Of a DNA stretch of 64,000 nucleotides, positions 56,033-64,000 are shown piece by piece. How positions within the stretch are numbered: the first letter of the stretch is position 1; every line of letters begins with the position of its first letter. Made by a program: the position numbers and the translations under genes. The notes under the pieces were generated by a model. The model was not told the DNA's origin. It ran no database searches and saw nothing but the letters and a program-made list of their open reading frames with translations. Source of the stretch: Pogostemon cablin (Eukaryota > Streptophyta > Magnoliopsida > Lamiales > Lamiaceae); NCBI GenBank assembly GCA_023678885.1, contig CM042970.1, forward strand, positions 8,472,355 through 8,536,354. The letters run 5' to 3'.

Positions 56033-57189
56033 CTCAATGGATTGCTTCTCACTCAAACAATTTCAACAATGTACTAAGCTTGAAATGAGAGTCCCTTTAC
56101 ACGATTAATCAACCTCTCGATCAAACCAATCGGATGTCCTATCAAAGGGTTTTAAATTCCAAAGGACTTCTCAATCTCTTTACAATTTATAATGCACATG
56201 ATGTGTATGACAAAATGATTCAATTAATTATCCTAAATATGCAATTGACTTCTCAATCTAATCACATGTTTAAAAAAACAAACCACACAAATCATCACAA
56301 ACAACTAGATTTAAAGCATTAATGATAGAAAATCAATTAACACAATCAACATATGAATTTAAATACATAAATCCTAAAATTATCCAACAACTCTCATGTT
56401 GCTAATCTCACAAGGGATATTAGCTTACCATATTCAAAAGGAAATCAACATAGATATTAAGATCCTTACAAAACATGATAAACAATAAAGTTTCACTACA
56501 AAGTATGGATGAAAACTCCCTTGAAGTGCTTCAATGGTGATCTCCTTCCTTTCCTTGCAATTCTCCACTCTTCCTTTCTTCTTTTCCTCAATTAAATGAA
56601 GGTTTTAATGGTGGGATGATGGTAAATAGAATGGATGAAGAATGGATGAAGATGATGGTATAAAATGGAGGAAATGGTGTGTGAGGTGTGTGCAGGGGTG
56701 AAACCCTTCGAAAAATATAATCAACTATTGAAGTATTGGGTATTTATACCCCTTGAGAAGCTTCTAGAAGGATTCTGATATGTTTATGATCCTGCAGCAA
56801 CACGACTCGTGTGCTGCAACACGTCCACAGGGTGGCCGTGTAGGCATTTTGGACGTGAGAAAACGGCCAAGGCTTACAGGGCCTTGTTGCGCAACACGGC
56901 TCGTGTGCTGCAATACGGTCGATCGTGTTGGTGCAATTCTTATTTTTACAATTTTGTTTCGACTCGTCGTTCTCCCTCGTTTCAACTCCAAATTGAGATC
57001 TGCTTTTTCCTACGTCTTCCTTTTCACGTCTAGGATCTATCTTTGCCTGAAAATCATACGTTTAAGCTCATTCACACATATCTCCATAAAAAATACAATA
57101 CACAACCAAATAGTATAAAAATACGGATAAAATAATATGAAAACACACATAAAAAGAAACTAAAATCTAGGTGAAAATATCACTCATCA
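56033..57189 (-). repeat. 5' LTR of copy A, second part
   Basis: Continues the LTR from CTCAATGGATTGCTTCTCAC to CACTCATCA, matching 41230-42372. TATTTATA in GGGTATTTATACCCC near 56742 is the reverse TATA box of copy A. Confidence 0.9.
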
Positions 57190-57377
57190 ACTACATATTA
57201 AAATATTATATTCATCAATCCACTACACATTAAATTATTATATTTCTTAATCCACGTATAAAAAGTAAACGGTTACGTATCAAGGGGACGGAGGGAGTAT
57301 AATAATATTTTAATATATTGTAGATAGTTGTATAAGTGTTGTTTGTGAGCCCCATGTGTAGTGAATTAAGTATAATA

Positions 57378-57668
57378 TTTCATCCGTCCCACGTATTTTT
57401 ACCCACTTTCCCTTTTGGGGTGTCCCACGTATTTTTACTCATTCCATTTTTGGCAAAAATACATAATATTTTATTACCTATTTTTTACAATCCCAACAAC
57501 TTTAATTACTTTTTTACATTTTATTCATCATTCCCAATAACTTTATTCACCTTTTCTTTTTAAATTACTAATTTATCCCTACTTTCTCTTACATTATATA
57601 TTAAAAAAATAAAACGTCTTAATCTCCATGCCAGTACAAATTGCTAAAAATACTCGGGACGGAGGGAG
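57378..57668. mobile_element. Stowaway-type MITE
   Basis: Left end TTCATCCGTCCCACGTATTT, reversed right end CTCCCTCCGTCCCGAGTATT; interior TTTTTACCCACTTT and TTAATTACTTTTTTAC. It lies in the right half of the outermost MITE of the nest. A related degenerate copy is at 61699-61987. Confidence 0.75.
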
Positions 57669-57760
57669 TTTTTTTTTGTCTCATCTACAAAAAAATGATA
57701 CTTTAAAATGGAACAAACCAAAATGACTAAATAAATATATTTTAAGGGGACAGAGAAGTA

Positions 57761-58040
57761 CCATGTTTGCCTAACAAATTTACTAATCCCACAAGAATTT
57801 TGTAATTAACATAATTCATCTAGTATTAATGTTTACATTTGACTTTTACACAAAAATTAAAAAATATAATATTTTAATGTGTAATGAATTTAAAGATATA
57901 ATATTTTAATGTGAAATGAATAGTTGTATGAGGGTTATGTGCAAGCCCTGTAAAGAAATATTAATTATTTTGTGTGGACCTCACTTGTTGAAAAGGGAAA
58001 TGTAAATCTTATCTGAGACAAATATTTTGACAAAATGTAA
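57761..58040. other. AT-rich DNA, probable decayed MITE
   Basis: Contains the family words ATATAATATTTTAATGTGTA and GTTATGTGCAAGCCC but no clear ends. No gene was seen. Confidence 0.35.
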
Positions 58041-58045
58041 AGTTA

Positions 58046-58139
58046 AGTGAGGCCTCTAGGGTATAGGTCAAGTGGTAAAGGGAGGGTGGAAAGACCTTCC
58101 AACTGAGCTAGCAGTTGCAAGGTGGGAGGTTCGAATCTA
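58046..58139 (+). mobile_element. tRNA-derived SINE head, interrupted
   Basis: TAGGTCAAGTGG (58064-58075) fits a polymerase III A box and GGTTCGAATCT (58128-58138) fits a B box, at a spacing of about 50 bases. There is no tRNA cloverleaf or anticodon arm that I can fold, so a SINE promoter is more likely than a tRNA gene. A Stowaway MITE interrupts it right after the B box. Its 3' end cannot be fixed. Confidence 0.45.
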
Positions 58140-58415
58140 CTCCCTCCGTTTCAAATTTATCTTCATATTTACTGTAAATACATAGTTTAAGAAAAGTCAC
58201 TTTTTGACTTACTTTTGGGAATAGTATGGTATTTTTGGGTAATAAGTAAATAATAAAAAGTAGTTATTTTTGTTAAAAAGGCGATGACAAATTTGAAATT
58301 AAAGTATGTTAGAGGGATATTAGTTATAATTGTTTTTTTCCTTTTATGAAAATATGAAGTTGAATTTGAGACGAATGAAACGCATAATGTGAAGTTGAAA
58401 TTGGGATGGAGGAAG
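58140..58415. mobile_element. Stowaway-type MITE in the SINE head
   Basis: CTCCCTCCGTTTCAAATTTA at left, TGAAATTGGGATGGAGGAAG at right, TA on both sides (58138-58139, 58416-58417). The inverted repeat extends through CTTCATATT and reversed AACTTCA. 276 bp. Confidence 0.85.
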
Positions 58416-58451
58416 TACTTGCATATATAGACAAAATTCAAATCAAATCAT

Positions 58452-58656
58452 TTTTTCGCGAGCCGTAGGAGGAGAAACCTTCCTATACGATTTTAGGGGA
58501 GGTATTGTTAATCTATATCTATCCCAATGAGCTATCTATCGAATCGTTGCAATTGACGTTCGATCCCGAAGAGAAGGAAAAGATCTTAGAAATGTAGGCT
58601 TTTATGATTCAATGAAGAATAAAAGTTGTTTAAATGTTCCTCTTATTCTATATTTC
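58452..58656 (+). pseudogene. rps16: Plastid DNA insertion (NUPT): rps16 intron end and exon 2
   Basis: 58459-58494 reads GAGCCGTAGGAGGAGAAACC then TCCTATACG, the domain V hairpin of the plastid rps16 group II intron. From about 58537 it codes YRIVAIDVRSRREGKDLRNV and GFYDSMKNKSCLNVPLILYF, the plastid ribosomal protein S16 exon 2 (family form R-I-V-A-I-D-V-R-S-R, G-F-Y-D-P-I-K-N). Identity ends abruptly at TATTTC (58656), before the usual LEKGAQP. So it is a 200 bp fragment of chloroplast DNA in the nuclear genome, with a few substitutions (for example YDSMKN for YDPIKN). No exon 1; not a functional gene. Confidence 0.88.
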
Positions 58657-58703
58657 ACAGTAAACCCTCTTTATAAGCCACTTAAAATACATTCAAACAC
58701 ATT

Positions 58704-59256
58704 TAGGGATGGCAATGGGTAAGGTAGGATACGGGTATGGCAAACCCACATACTACTCTATACCCTACCCTCCCTACCCATACCCTATTACCCTAAAATA
58801 GAGCTTCGGGTAGGGTATGGGTATATCCACTGGATATATGGATAATCTGCGGGTAAATAGATACCCGCATTTTTGTAAATTTTGCGGATAATCCACGGTT
58901 ACCCGACCCTACCTGCCCCAATTTTTTTTAAAAAAACTATAATCCACCAAAAAATAATTATAATACATAAATAAATAACCTAAAATAAAACATGTAAATT
59001 AGAAAATAAAGTTAACAACAAAAAGTCTAAGTCCATGTACGTTAACAAGAAAACATCATAAATTCATTGAACAAGATTTATTATAATTCTTAGTTATTTA
59101 TATTTATATTAGGACAAGAATATAAATTTTAATTAAAAATATTAAATATTATAATAAATAAATAAATATTAAATACATCATAAATTTTACATAACAATAT
59201 TAATATATTAAAATGAAATATTAGATTTAGACATTTAATTACATATATAATACTAT

Positions 59257-59306
<50 letters not shown>

Positions 59307-59478
59307 CGGGTAAAATTCGGGTTTGGTGCAGGTCAGGTACAGGTAAAAATAAGAGAACTCGTACCCTACTCTTACCCGCATAGTTTCCTTTCGGTTTGGG
59401 TACTACCCGACTCGTTATCCGATATACGGGTACCCATCGGGTAACCCGATCGACCCTACGGGTAAAATGCTATCCCTA
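58704..59478. mobile_element. hAT-like element, ACCC/GGGTA-rich
   Basis: Begins TAGGGATGGCAATGGGTAAG and ends GGGTAAAATGCTATCCCTA. It is flanked by a perfect 8 bp duplication AACACATT (58696-58703 and 59479-59486). 775 bp; both arms are full of TACCC/GGGTA words around an AT-rich core with a TA/TG microsatellite. No coding capacity. It inserted beside the plastid fragment. Confidence 0.9.
59257..59305. repeat. (TA)n(TG)n microsatellite
   Basis: About ten TA units followed by about fifteen TG units, in the core of the hAT-like element. Confidence 0.92.
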
Positions 59479-59486
59479 AACACATT

Positions 59487-60324
59487 CTTCAATTTATTTC
59501 TCTATCAATCCCCAACTATGATCATTGATAGTGGGTTACACCATAAAGTTAAGTGAGTAGTGTGTTCCCAAAGCTATTAATTAATCAAACTTACCAATAA
59601 CAATCCTATTAATATTCACTGTGGTGCTCTGAAAACATATCTTCCCATATAAAATTGTGCTAAAAAAAACGAACTCGTGTTAACCTTTAGCAGATCTGCC
59701 TTAAACTAACAATTGAGTTAAAGTAACAGTTTATAAATATATATAATGTGTGAGTCTCAAGTCTCAACCTTTAATCAAAACCTCAACTAAAAAAAAAATC
59801 AAAAAAAAAAAAACTTCTACCTCAATTCAACTTCACTTCTTATTTTTTTCATTTCATCCCCAACTTATTTTCAAACCTTATAAAAGTAATAATAACAAAC
59901 CCAATGACTTTATAATAAAATTTAGTCTTCCTAGGGTGCAATTGGTGCACCCCAAAATTATTCTAAAATTTAATTTCAAATTTATAATCAATATCTCTCA
60001 CATAAAATACTTTATTCTTTATCATTTATAAATGGTGTACCCCACCATTAGGGGTCTCACCGCCCCTGCCCTGAGAATTGGTGGAGGAAGTAAATTGCAG
60101 GATGTGTCTCAAGTAACTTATAGAGAGGACTCACTGTTTAACTTGTGATTGTAAGGGGTTTCCTCTATCACTTGAACTATGCATGGGGCACCATTTATCA
60201 TTTATGATAATAACTTAGTGTAGGCAAGGCCCACCCCAATTTTACCCCTTTTCTTCCACGGCTGTATTTCTGGCAGTTGACCAAATATGATGTTTTTTTT
60301 TTAATTTTTTTTATTTAATTTTAA
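59487..60324. other. Intergenic DNA with GGTGCACCCC words
   Basis: No gene. Poly-A rich around 59788-59812. CCTAGGGTGCAATTGGTGCA (59930) and GGTGTACCCCACCATTAGGG (60033) form a loose inverted pair that may mark a small MITE. The plus-strand frame 59750-60031 is low-complexity. Confidence 0.4.
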
Positions 60325-60667
60325 GAGTATAATTGTAATTTCACTCTTGTGATTTAGGGTATATTCACTCCTAAAGTTTAGTATTTAGGGTATAATTGAA
60401 ATTTTACTCTTATAGTTTATGATATATTTCACCCATTGAGTTTAGGGTATAATTTAATTTTGCTCCTATGGATTAGGATATATTGCATTCTTAAGGTTTA
60501 TTGTATAATTATAATTTCATTCATAGGGTTTAGGGTATAATTGGAATTTCACCCTTTTTGTTTAGGGTATATTTTACCCTAGGATTTAAGGTTTAGGGTA
60601 TAATTGTAATTTTACTCTTATGATTTAAGGTATATTTTATTTCTAGGGTTAAGGGTATAATAGTCAT
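60325..60667. repeat. Minisatellite, units of about 57-63 bp with TTTAGGGTATA
   Basis: About six diverged units of (T)TTAGGGTATAATTG, AATTT(C/T)ACTCTTAT, then TTTAGGGTATATTT and CACCC. TTTAGGG resembles the plant telomere repeat but occurs once or twice per unit, not head to tail. Confidence 0.8.
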
Positions 60668-60939
60668 AGTAAATTGAAAAAATAAAAACAAAAACAACAT
60701 TAATAAAGGAAGAGAAATTAATTAAGAAGGTGGAGACCATTAATAAAGAAGAGAAATTAATTAAGAATGGTACCAATTTATTTGGTGAGACTGATTCCAC
60801 CAAATTACACTATTTATTTATTATTCAAAAATAGTTATTAAATTATTCTAAGTCAAAAAACAAAAATCTTAATATTCGTAAAAGTCAAAGTGTGGAAGTA
60901 GAGGGAATTTATAACATGTATAAATAGTAGAGTAGTCAA

Positions 60940-61470
60940 ACACTTGTATAAGACAACCTCACAACGAAATTTATGTGAAAAAGATTAGAAGTGATAATAT
61001 TTAATAAAAATTGACTAATATTACTGTGCACTTGGGTGCACCCACTTTTAGATCATACAATTATGAACAAAAATGTATACAATTTATTTTTTAGTTTTTT
61101 CAATGAAAAATTGAGTGTAAAAAAATATTCAACTATTAAAAAATATGTATACACTATTGAATAAAAAGATATACATATATGGATGCTAATTTTTTTTAAT
61201 GAAAAATTGAGTGTGAAAAAAGTATACAATTATTAAGAAATATGTATATAAAATAGAATAACATTTATATAAAATAGAATAAAAAGTTATACGCATATGG
61301 GTGCACCCTTGCACCCGGTTTCACCGAATATCAACTCAATAAAATTATACATAAATTAATAAAAAGTGAAAGTAGTGTAGTGTATTATTTTATAAATAAC
61401 TCATAGTATAAATAATAATAATAATATTTTTAATAAAAAGTGATAAAATCTTTAATTTAAAAAGAAAACG
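60940..61470. mobile_element. Possible Mutator-type MITE, split by a GGGTGCACCC element
   Basis: CTTGTATAAGACAACCTCAC at about 60943 resembles the left end of the MITE at 33099; AAAGTGATAA words at both sides (60988, 61437) resemble its interior. Between about 61020 and 61325 lies a block with TGCACTTGGGTGCACCCA and ATGGGTGCACCCTTGCACCC near its two ends, like a second MITE. Boundaries are uncertain. Confidence 0.35.
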
Positions 61471-61539
61471 AATGAAAACAATATAAAAAAAACGTAAAAA
61501 TAATATCAAACGAAACACTCATAAGTATTGCCCACGGGT

Positions 61540-61698
61540 TTGGAAGTGGTGCAAGTTTCCTTTGAAAAAAAAACATTACATTTCAAACATATCAAATACT
61601 ATTACTTTTCAAAATATCAGGTGATACTTTTAAGTATTTGGGAGTAGTGCAAGTTTCTTTTGAAAAAAAACATAACATTTCAAACATATCAAATAGTA
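61540..61698. repeat. About 98 bp tandem duplication, second copy cut by a MITE
   Basis: TGGTGCAAGTTTCCTTTGAA...CATTTCAAACATATCAAATA at 61551 recurs at 61649 as AGTGCAAGTTTCTTTTG...CATATCAAATA. The tail ATATCAGGTGATACTTTTAAGT of the first copy reappears at 61987 as ATATCAGGTGACACTAAGT, after the MITE. Confidence 0.7.
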
Positions 61699-61987
61699 CT
61701 CCTTTCTTCCGTTCCGGGTATTTTCACCCATTTGTACGGGCACGAAGATAAAGACGTGTTATTTTTTAAATATATAATATTAGAAAAAGTAAGGATAAAT
61801 TAGTAATTTAAAAAGAAAATATAAATAAAGTTGTAGGGAATAATTAATAAAGTGTAAAAAAGTAATTAAAGTTGTTGGGATTGTAAAAAATTGATAATAA
61901 AATATTATGTATTTTTACCATTAATGAAATGAATAAAAATATGTGGACAACCCAAAATGAAAAGCGGATAAAAATACGTGAGATGAT
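61699..61987. mobile_element. Degenerate Stowaway-type MITE
   Basis: CTCCTTTCTTCCGTTCCGGG then TATTTTCACCC at left; reversed right end ATCATCTCACGTATTTTTATCC. The interior is like the MITE at 57378 (GTAATTAAAGTTGTTGGGAT read in reverse). The right end is eroded. Confidence 0.6.
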
Positions 61988-62101
61988 ATCAGGTGACACT
62001 AAGTAATAGTCTATCATTCGGAAAAAAAAAAAATTGATCATTTGCAATAATATACACTAAATACTTCATTTTGAGAAAATATCATTCACTATAACTTTTT
62101 T

Positions 62102-62225
62102 AAAAAAGTGATTTTTTTTAATAAATTGAACATAACTAATCATTAGTCTGCAACTCCTCCTACAAAAAAGTGATTTTTTTCTAATAAATTGAACATAACT
62201 AATCATTAGTCTGCAACCCCTCCTA
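62102..62225. repeat. 62 bp tandem duplication
   Basis: AAAAAAGTGATTTTTTT...AATTGAACATAACTAATCAT, TAGTCTGCAAC(T/C)CCTCCTAC occurs twice directly (62102-62163, 62164-62225) with three or four differences. Confidence 0.88.
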
Positions 62226-62318
62226 CAACTATGCTAGTAACTATACATGCAATACATGCACAATTTTCATGCGAAACCCATGTAACCATGCCCAAAACTA
62301 AGTCTGCGATCCCATATG

Positions 62319-62557
62319 CTCCATCCGTCCAGTTTCAACGTTTACGTTTTTTTTTTTGCATGTTGATTAAGAAGTATAATATTTTAATAGATAGTTGGTG
62401 GAAAAATATAGTATTTAATGTAAAGTTGATAGGTGTATTAGTGTTGAATAATATATTAATTGTTTTAGGTGGGTCCCATATTCCAAAAAGGAAAGCGTAA
62501 ACATTAAAATGGGACGCGCAAAATAGAAACGTAAACATTAAAACGGGACGAAGGGAG
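62319..62557. mobile_element. Stowaway-type MITE
   Basis: CTCCATCCGTCCAGTTTCAA and CGTTTACG at left; CGTAAACATTAAAACGGGAC, GAAGGGAG at right, TA after it. Near the right end the word CGTAAACATTAAAA(C/T)GGGACG appears twice. Confidence 0.85.
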
Positions 62558-62624
62558 TAAAATTTTTTCATGTATGTCTCATACGACTCTACCTGCAACT
62601 GCATCTGTGACTTCATATGAAATA

Positions 62625-62854
62625 CTCCCTCCATCCATCCATCTTTAATCTATCAATTTTACTATTTTTGGTCGTTCACTCTTAATCTATCAATTTCCCT
62701 TTTTAAACATATGTGACTCACATCCTCACAAATACAATTAAAATATAGGACTCACACCCTCCACTAATACAATTACCCACTACACATAATATAATAGCAT
62801 TTCTTAATTCACATGCAAAAAGTAAATAGATACATTGATAATGGACGGAGAGAG
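62625..62854. mobile_element. Stowaway-type MITE
   Basis: CTCCCTCCATCCATCCATCT at left, TTGATAATGGACGGAGAGAG at right, TA both sides (62623-62624, 62855-62856). The interior has CACTACACATAATATAAT. Confidence 0.85.
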
Positions 62855-62911
62855 TATAATTTATCCATGAGTCATAACACGTGACTATACATATTATTTT
62901 ACGAAGATGTA

Positions 62912-63130
62912 CTCCCTCCTTCCCTCACTAAGAGGATATTTTGTTTTTGCCACGTGAATTAAGGAATATTATTATTTAATGTGTAATGTTAGTTGTATTA
63001 GTGGAAGTGTGATTTACATATTTAATTGTATTAGTGAGTGTGTGTGTGGATCTCATGTGTGTAAAAAAAGAGGGACTCTTTTGGTGGGACGCCCAAAATA
63101 GAAAAAAGACTTTCAAGGGGACGAAGGGAG
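62912..63130. mobile_element. Stowaway-type MITE
   Basis: CTCCCTCCTTCCCTCACTAA at left, CTTTCAAGGGGACGAAGGGA at right, TA both sides (62910-62911, 63131-63132). Confidence 0.85.
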
Positions 63131-63189
63131 TATGATACTACACACAATTATATGTACAATTGTATATACAAATATACAACTATATATTT

Positions 63190-63405
63190 CCTCTGTCCCG
63201 CGTCAACGTTTACGTTTGTTTTTTGCACGGAAATTAAGAGATATAATATTTTAATGTGTAATAAGGTGAGATAAATAATATTTAATATAAAGTGGGTAAT
63301 TAAATTTAGTGTTGTATCTGGATCTCCATAGAATAATTAATTGTTTTGTGTAGACCCAACTTGATAAAAAAATAAATATAAACCTTAACGTGGGGACGTA
63401 TGGAG
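63190..63405. mobile_element. Stowaway-type MITE
   Basis: CCTCTGTCCCGCGTCAACGT at left, CTTAACGTGGGGACGTATGG at right, TA after it (63406-63407). Related to the MITE at 62319 (CGTTTACGTTTG). Confidence 0.8.
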
Positions 63406-63450
63406 TATAAATTGTACAATGAAGAAATACAAAAAAGTCAAAAAATAACA

Positions 63451-63453
<3 letters not shown>

Positions 63454-63519
<66 letters not shown>
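63454..63519. repeat. (AT)n microsatellite
   Basis: About 33 AT units without interruption. Confidence 0.95.
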
Positions 63520-63522
<3 letters not shown>

Positions 63523-63652
63523 TGTCATTTTCCAAAATCAACTATTAATTGAAACATTTTTCAAAATATTTCAAAAATAATATTTGGTCACCGTATAAAA
63601 GAGTAGCTATTTGCAACGTAATTTTTTTAGAGAACTATCCCATACAACTTTA

Positions 63653-63862
63653 CATTTCCTCCGACCAGACCAGTTATAAGGTATTCATTTTACCATTTTG
63701 GACGTCCACTTCAAAAGTATCCATATTCCCTATTTAGTAAAAAGGAACACCACGTGGCCCACCACTTTCATCTAGTACAACTACCCACTACACATATAAT
63801 AATAATACTCTTTAATTTACGCGTAAAAAGCAAACAATTACCTTTTAATTGGCAGGAGGGAG
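63653..63862. mobile_element. Stowaway-type MITE
   Basis: CATTTCCTCCGACCAGACCA at left and CCTTTTAATTGGCAGGAGGG at right, TA both sides (63651-63652, 63863-63864). The interior CATTTTACCATTTTGGACGT matches the 39597 element. Confidence 0.75.
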
Positions 63863-64000
63863 TACGTTGGGAACAATATCTATTAGCTATCGACGAGTGA
63901 ATAGTGAATACGATGTTCCAAACTTCCACTAGATAGACATAAGGCTTTAGCCGGTACATGAAACATTGAAACTGCATATCACGATTATTCTATCAATATA

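Larger units (their letters stand above)
40870..57189 (-). mobile_element. Non-autonomous Ty3/gypsy (Athila-like) element, copy A
   Basis: On the plus strand it starts TGATTAGCC and ends CACTCATCA, flanked by the 5 bp duplication ACTAC (40865-40869 and 57190-57194). The 3' LTR is 40870-42372. The 5' LTR is 47426-47793 plus 56033-57189, split by copy B. The primer site TGGCACCGTTGCCGGGGA (47406-47423, minus strand) abuts the 5' LTR, the type found in Athila elements. Polypurine AAGTTTGGGGGTG abuts the 3' LTR. Only gag and protease are encoded; no RT or integrase motif was found in about 5 kb of internal sequence. Confidence 0.9.
40458..57297. mobile_element. Second-level Stowaway MITE hosting copy A
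   Basis: Left end TTCCTTCCCCTTGTTATGTA and the reverse of the right end CTCCCTCCGTCCCCTTGATA align as inverted repeats, with TA outside the right end and before the left. Its left half is cut at 40476 by another MITE and at 40870 by copy A. The right half resumes at 57190 (CTACATATTAAAATATTATA). Confidence 0.75.
40372..57758. mobile_element. Outermost Stowaway MITE of a five-level nest
   Basis: Left end CTTCCTATGTCCTCTTGAGA (40372) and right end TTTTAAGGGGACAGAGAAG (to 57758) are inverted partners, and TA lies outside both (40370-40371, 57759-57760). The MITE's own interior continues as AATTTAATGTGTAGTAGG on the left and AGATAGTTGTATAAGTGTTG on the right of the inner elements. It was split by the Stowaway at 40458-57297 and, in its right half, carries another at 57378-57668. 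Confidence 0.7.

Noticed and set aside
58046..58139. A functional tRNA gene
   Set aside because: A and B boxes are recognisable, but I cannot fold acceptor, D, anticodon and T stems; a SINE head fits better.
59750..60031. Lysine-rich plus-strand frame as a small gene
   Set aside because: It arises from an A-rich tract and AT-rich flank with no recognisable motif.
60325..60667. Interstitial telomere array (TTTAGGG)n
   Set aside because: TTTAGGG occurs once or twice per 57-63 base unit, never as a head-to-tail run.

Overview
This is nuclear DNA from a flowering plant, almost certainly a eudicot; I cannot name the species. It is AT-rich, has one spliced single-copy gene, and is otherwise packed with Ty3/gypsy and Ty1/copia LTR retrotransposons, hAT-like and Mutator-like miniature elements, and many short Stowaway-type MITEs with CTCCCTCCGT ends. 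Nearly all long open frames are retrotransposon remnants or shadows of them.

Layout. 1-726: right end of a GGGCC-rich hAT-like element. 727-3046: 3' part and 1.8 kb LTR of a non-autonomous gypsy element (copy C). 3047-4142: LTR-like tail of another element. 4141-7016: AT-rich remnant with a possible DUF1985-type exon, a TTCTATTCGGCCTA minisatellite and degenerate repeats. 7017-8700: a hAT MITE with a perfect 8 bp target duplication, a 158 bp tandem duplication and other MITE-like DNA. 9196-12759: the host gene, a class II BBR/BPC (GAGA-binding) transcription factor on the minus strand, with a two-exon coding region and a long 5' region.

12760-32840: a 20 kb Tat-type Ty3/gypsy element with 0.93 kb LTRs and a GGTGG target duplication. 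Its gag-pol is plus-strand and decayed. The RNase H region is split by a 4.2 kb insertion made of two 1.8 kb direct repeats. Downstream of pol lie two successive antisense coding blocks, each with a conserved W-F-W motif and a C-terminal coiled coil. 33053-37331: a minus-strand Ty1/copia element lacking gag, with a 249 bp Mutator-type MITE in one LTR. 37332-40371: MITEs and a 0.93 kb hAT element.

40372-57758: a five-level nest. A Stowaway contains another Stowaway, which contains a third Stowaway and a 16 kb minus-strand gypsy element (copy A). Copy A carries in its 5' LTR an 8.2 kb plus-strand element of the same family (copy B). Target duplications or TA junctions support each level. A and B encode only gag and a retropepsin, with no reverse transcriptase or integrase, so they probably depend on proteins from another element.

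57761-64000: a tRNA-like SINE head cut by a Stowaway, a plastid DNA insertion carrying the rps16 intron end and exon 2, another hAT element with a perfect target duplication, minisatellites, and a run of Stowaway MITEs. No rRNA gene, functional tRNA gene or CRISPR array was seen. All identities and boundaries are read by eye.
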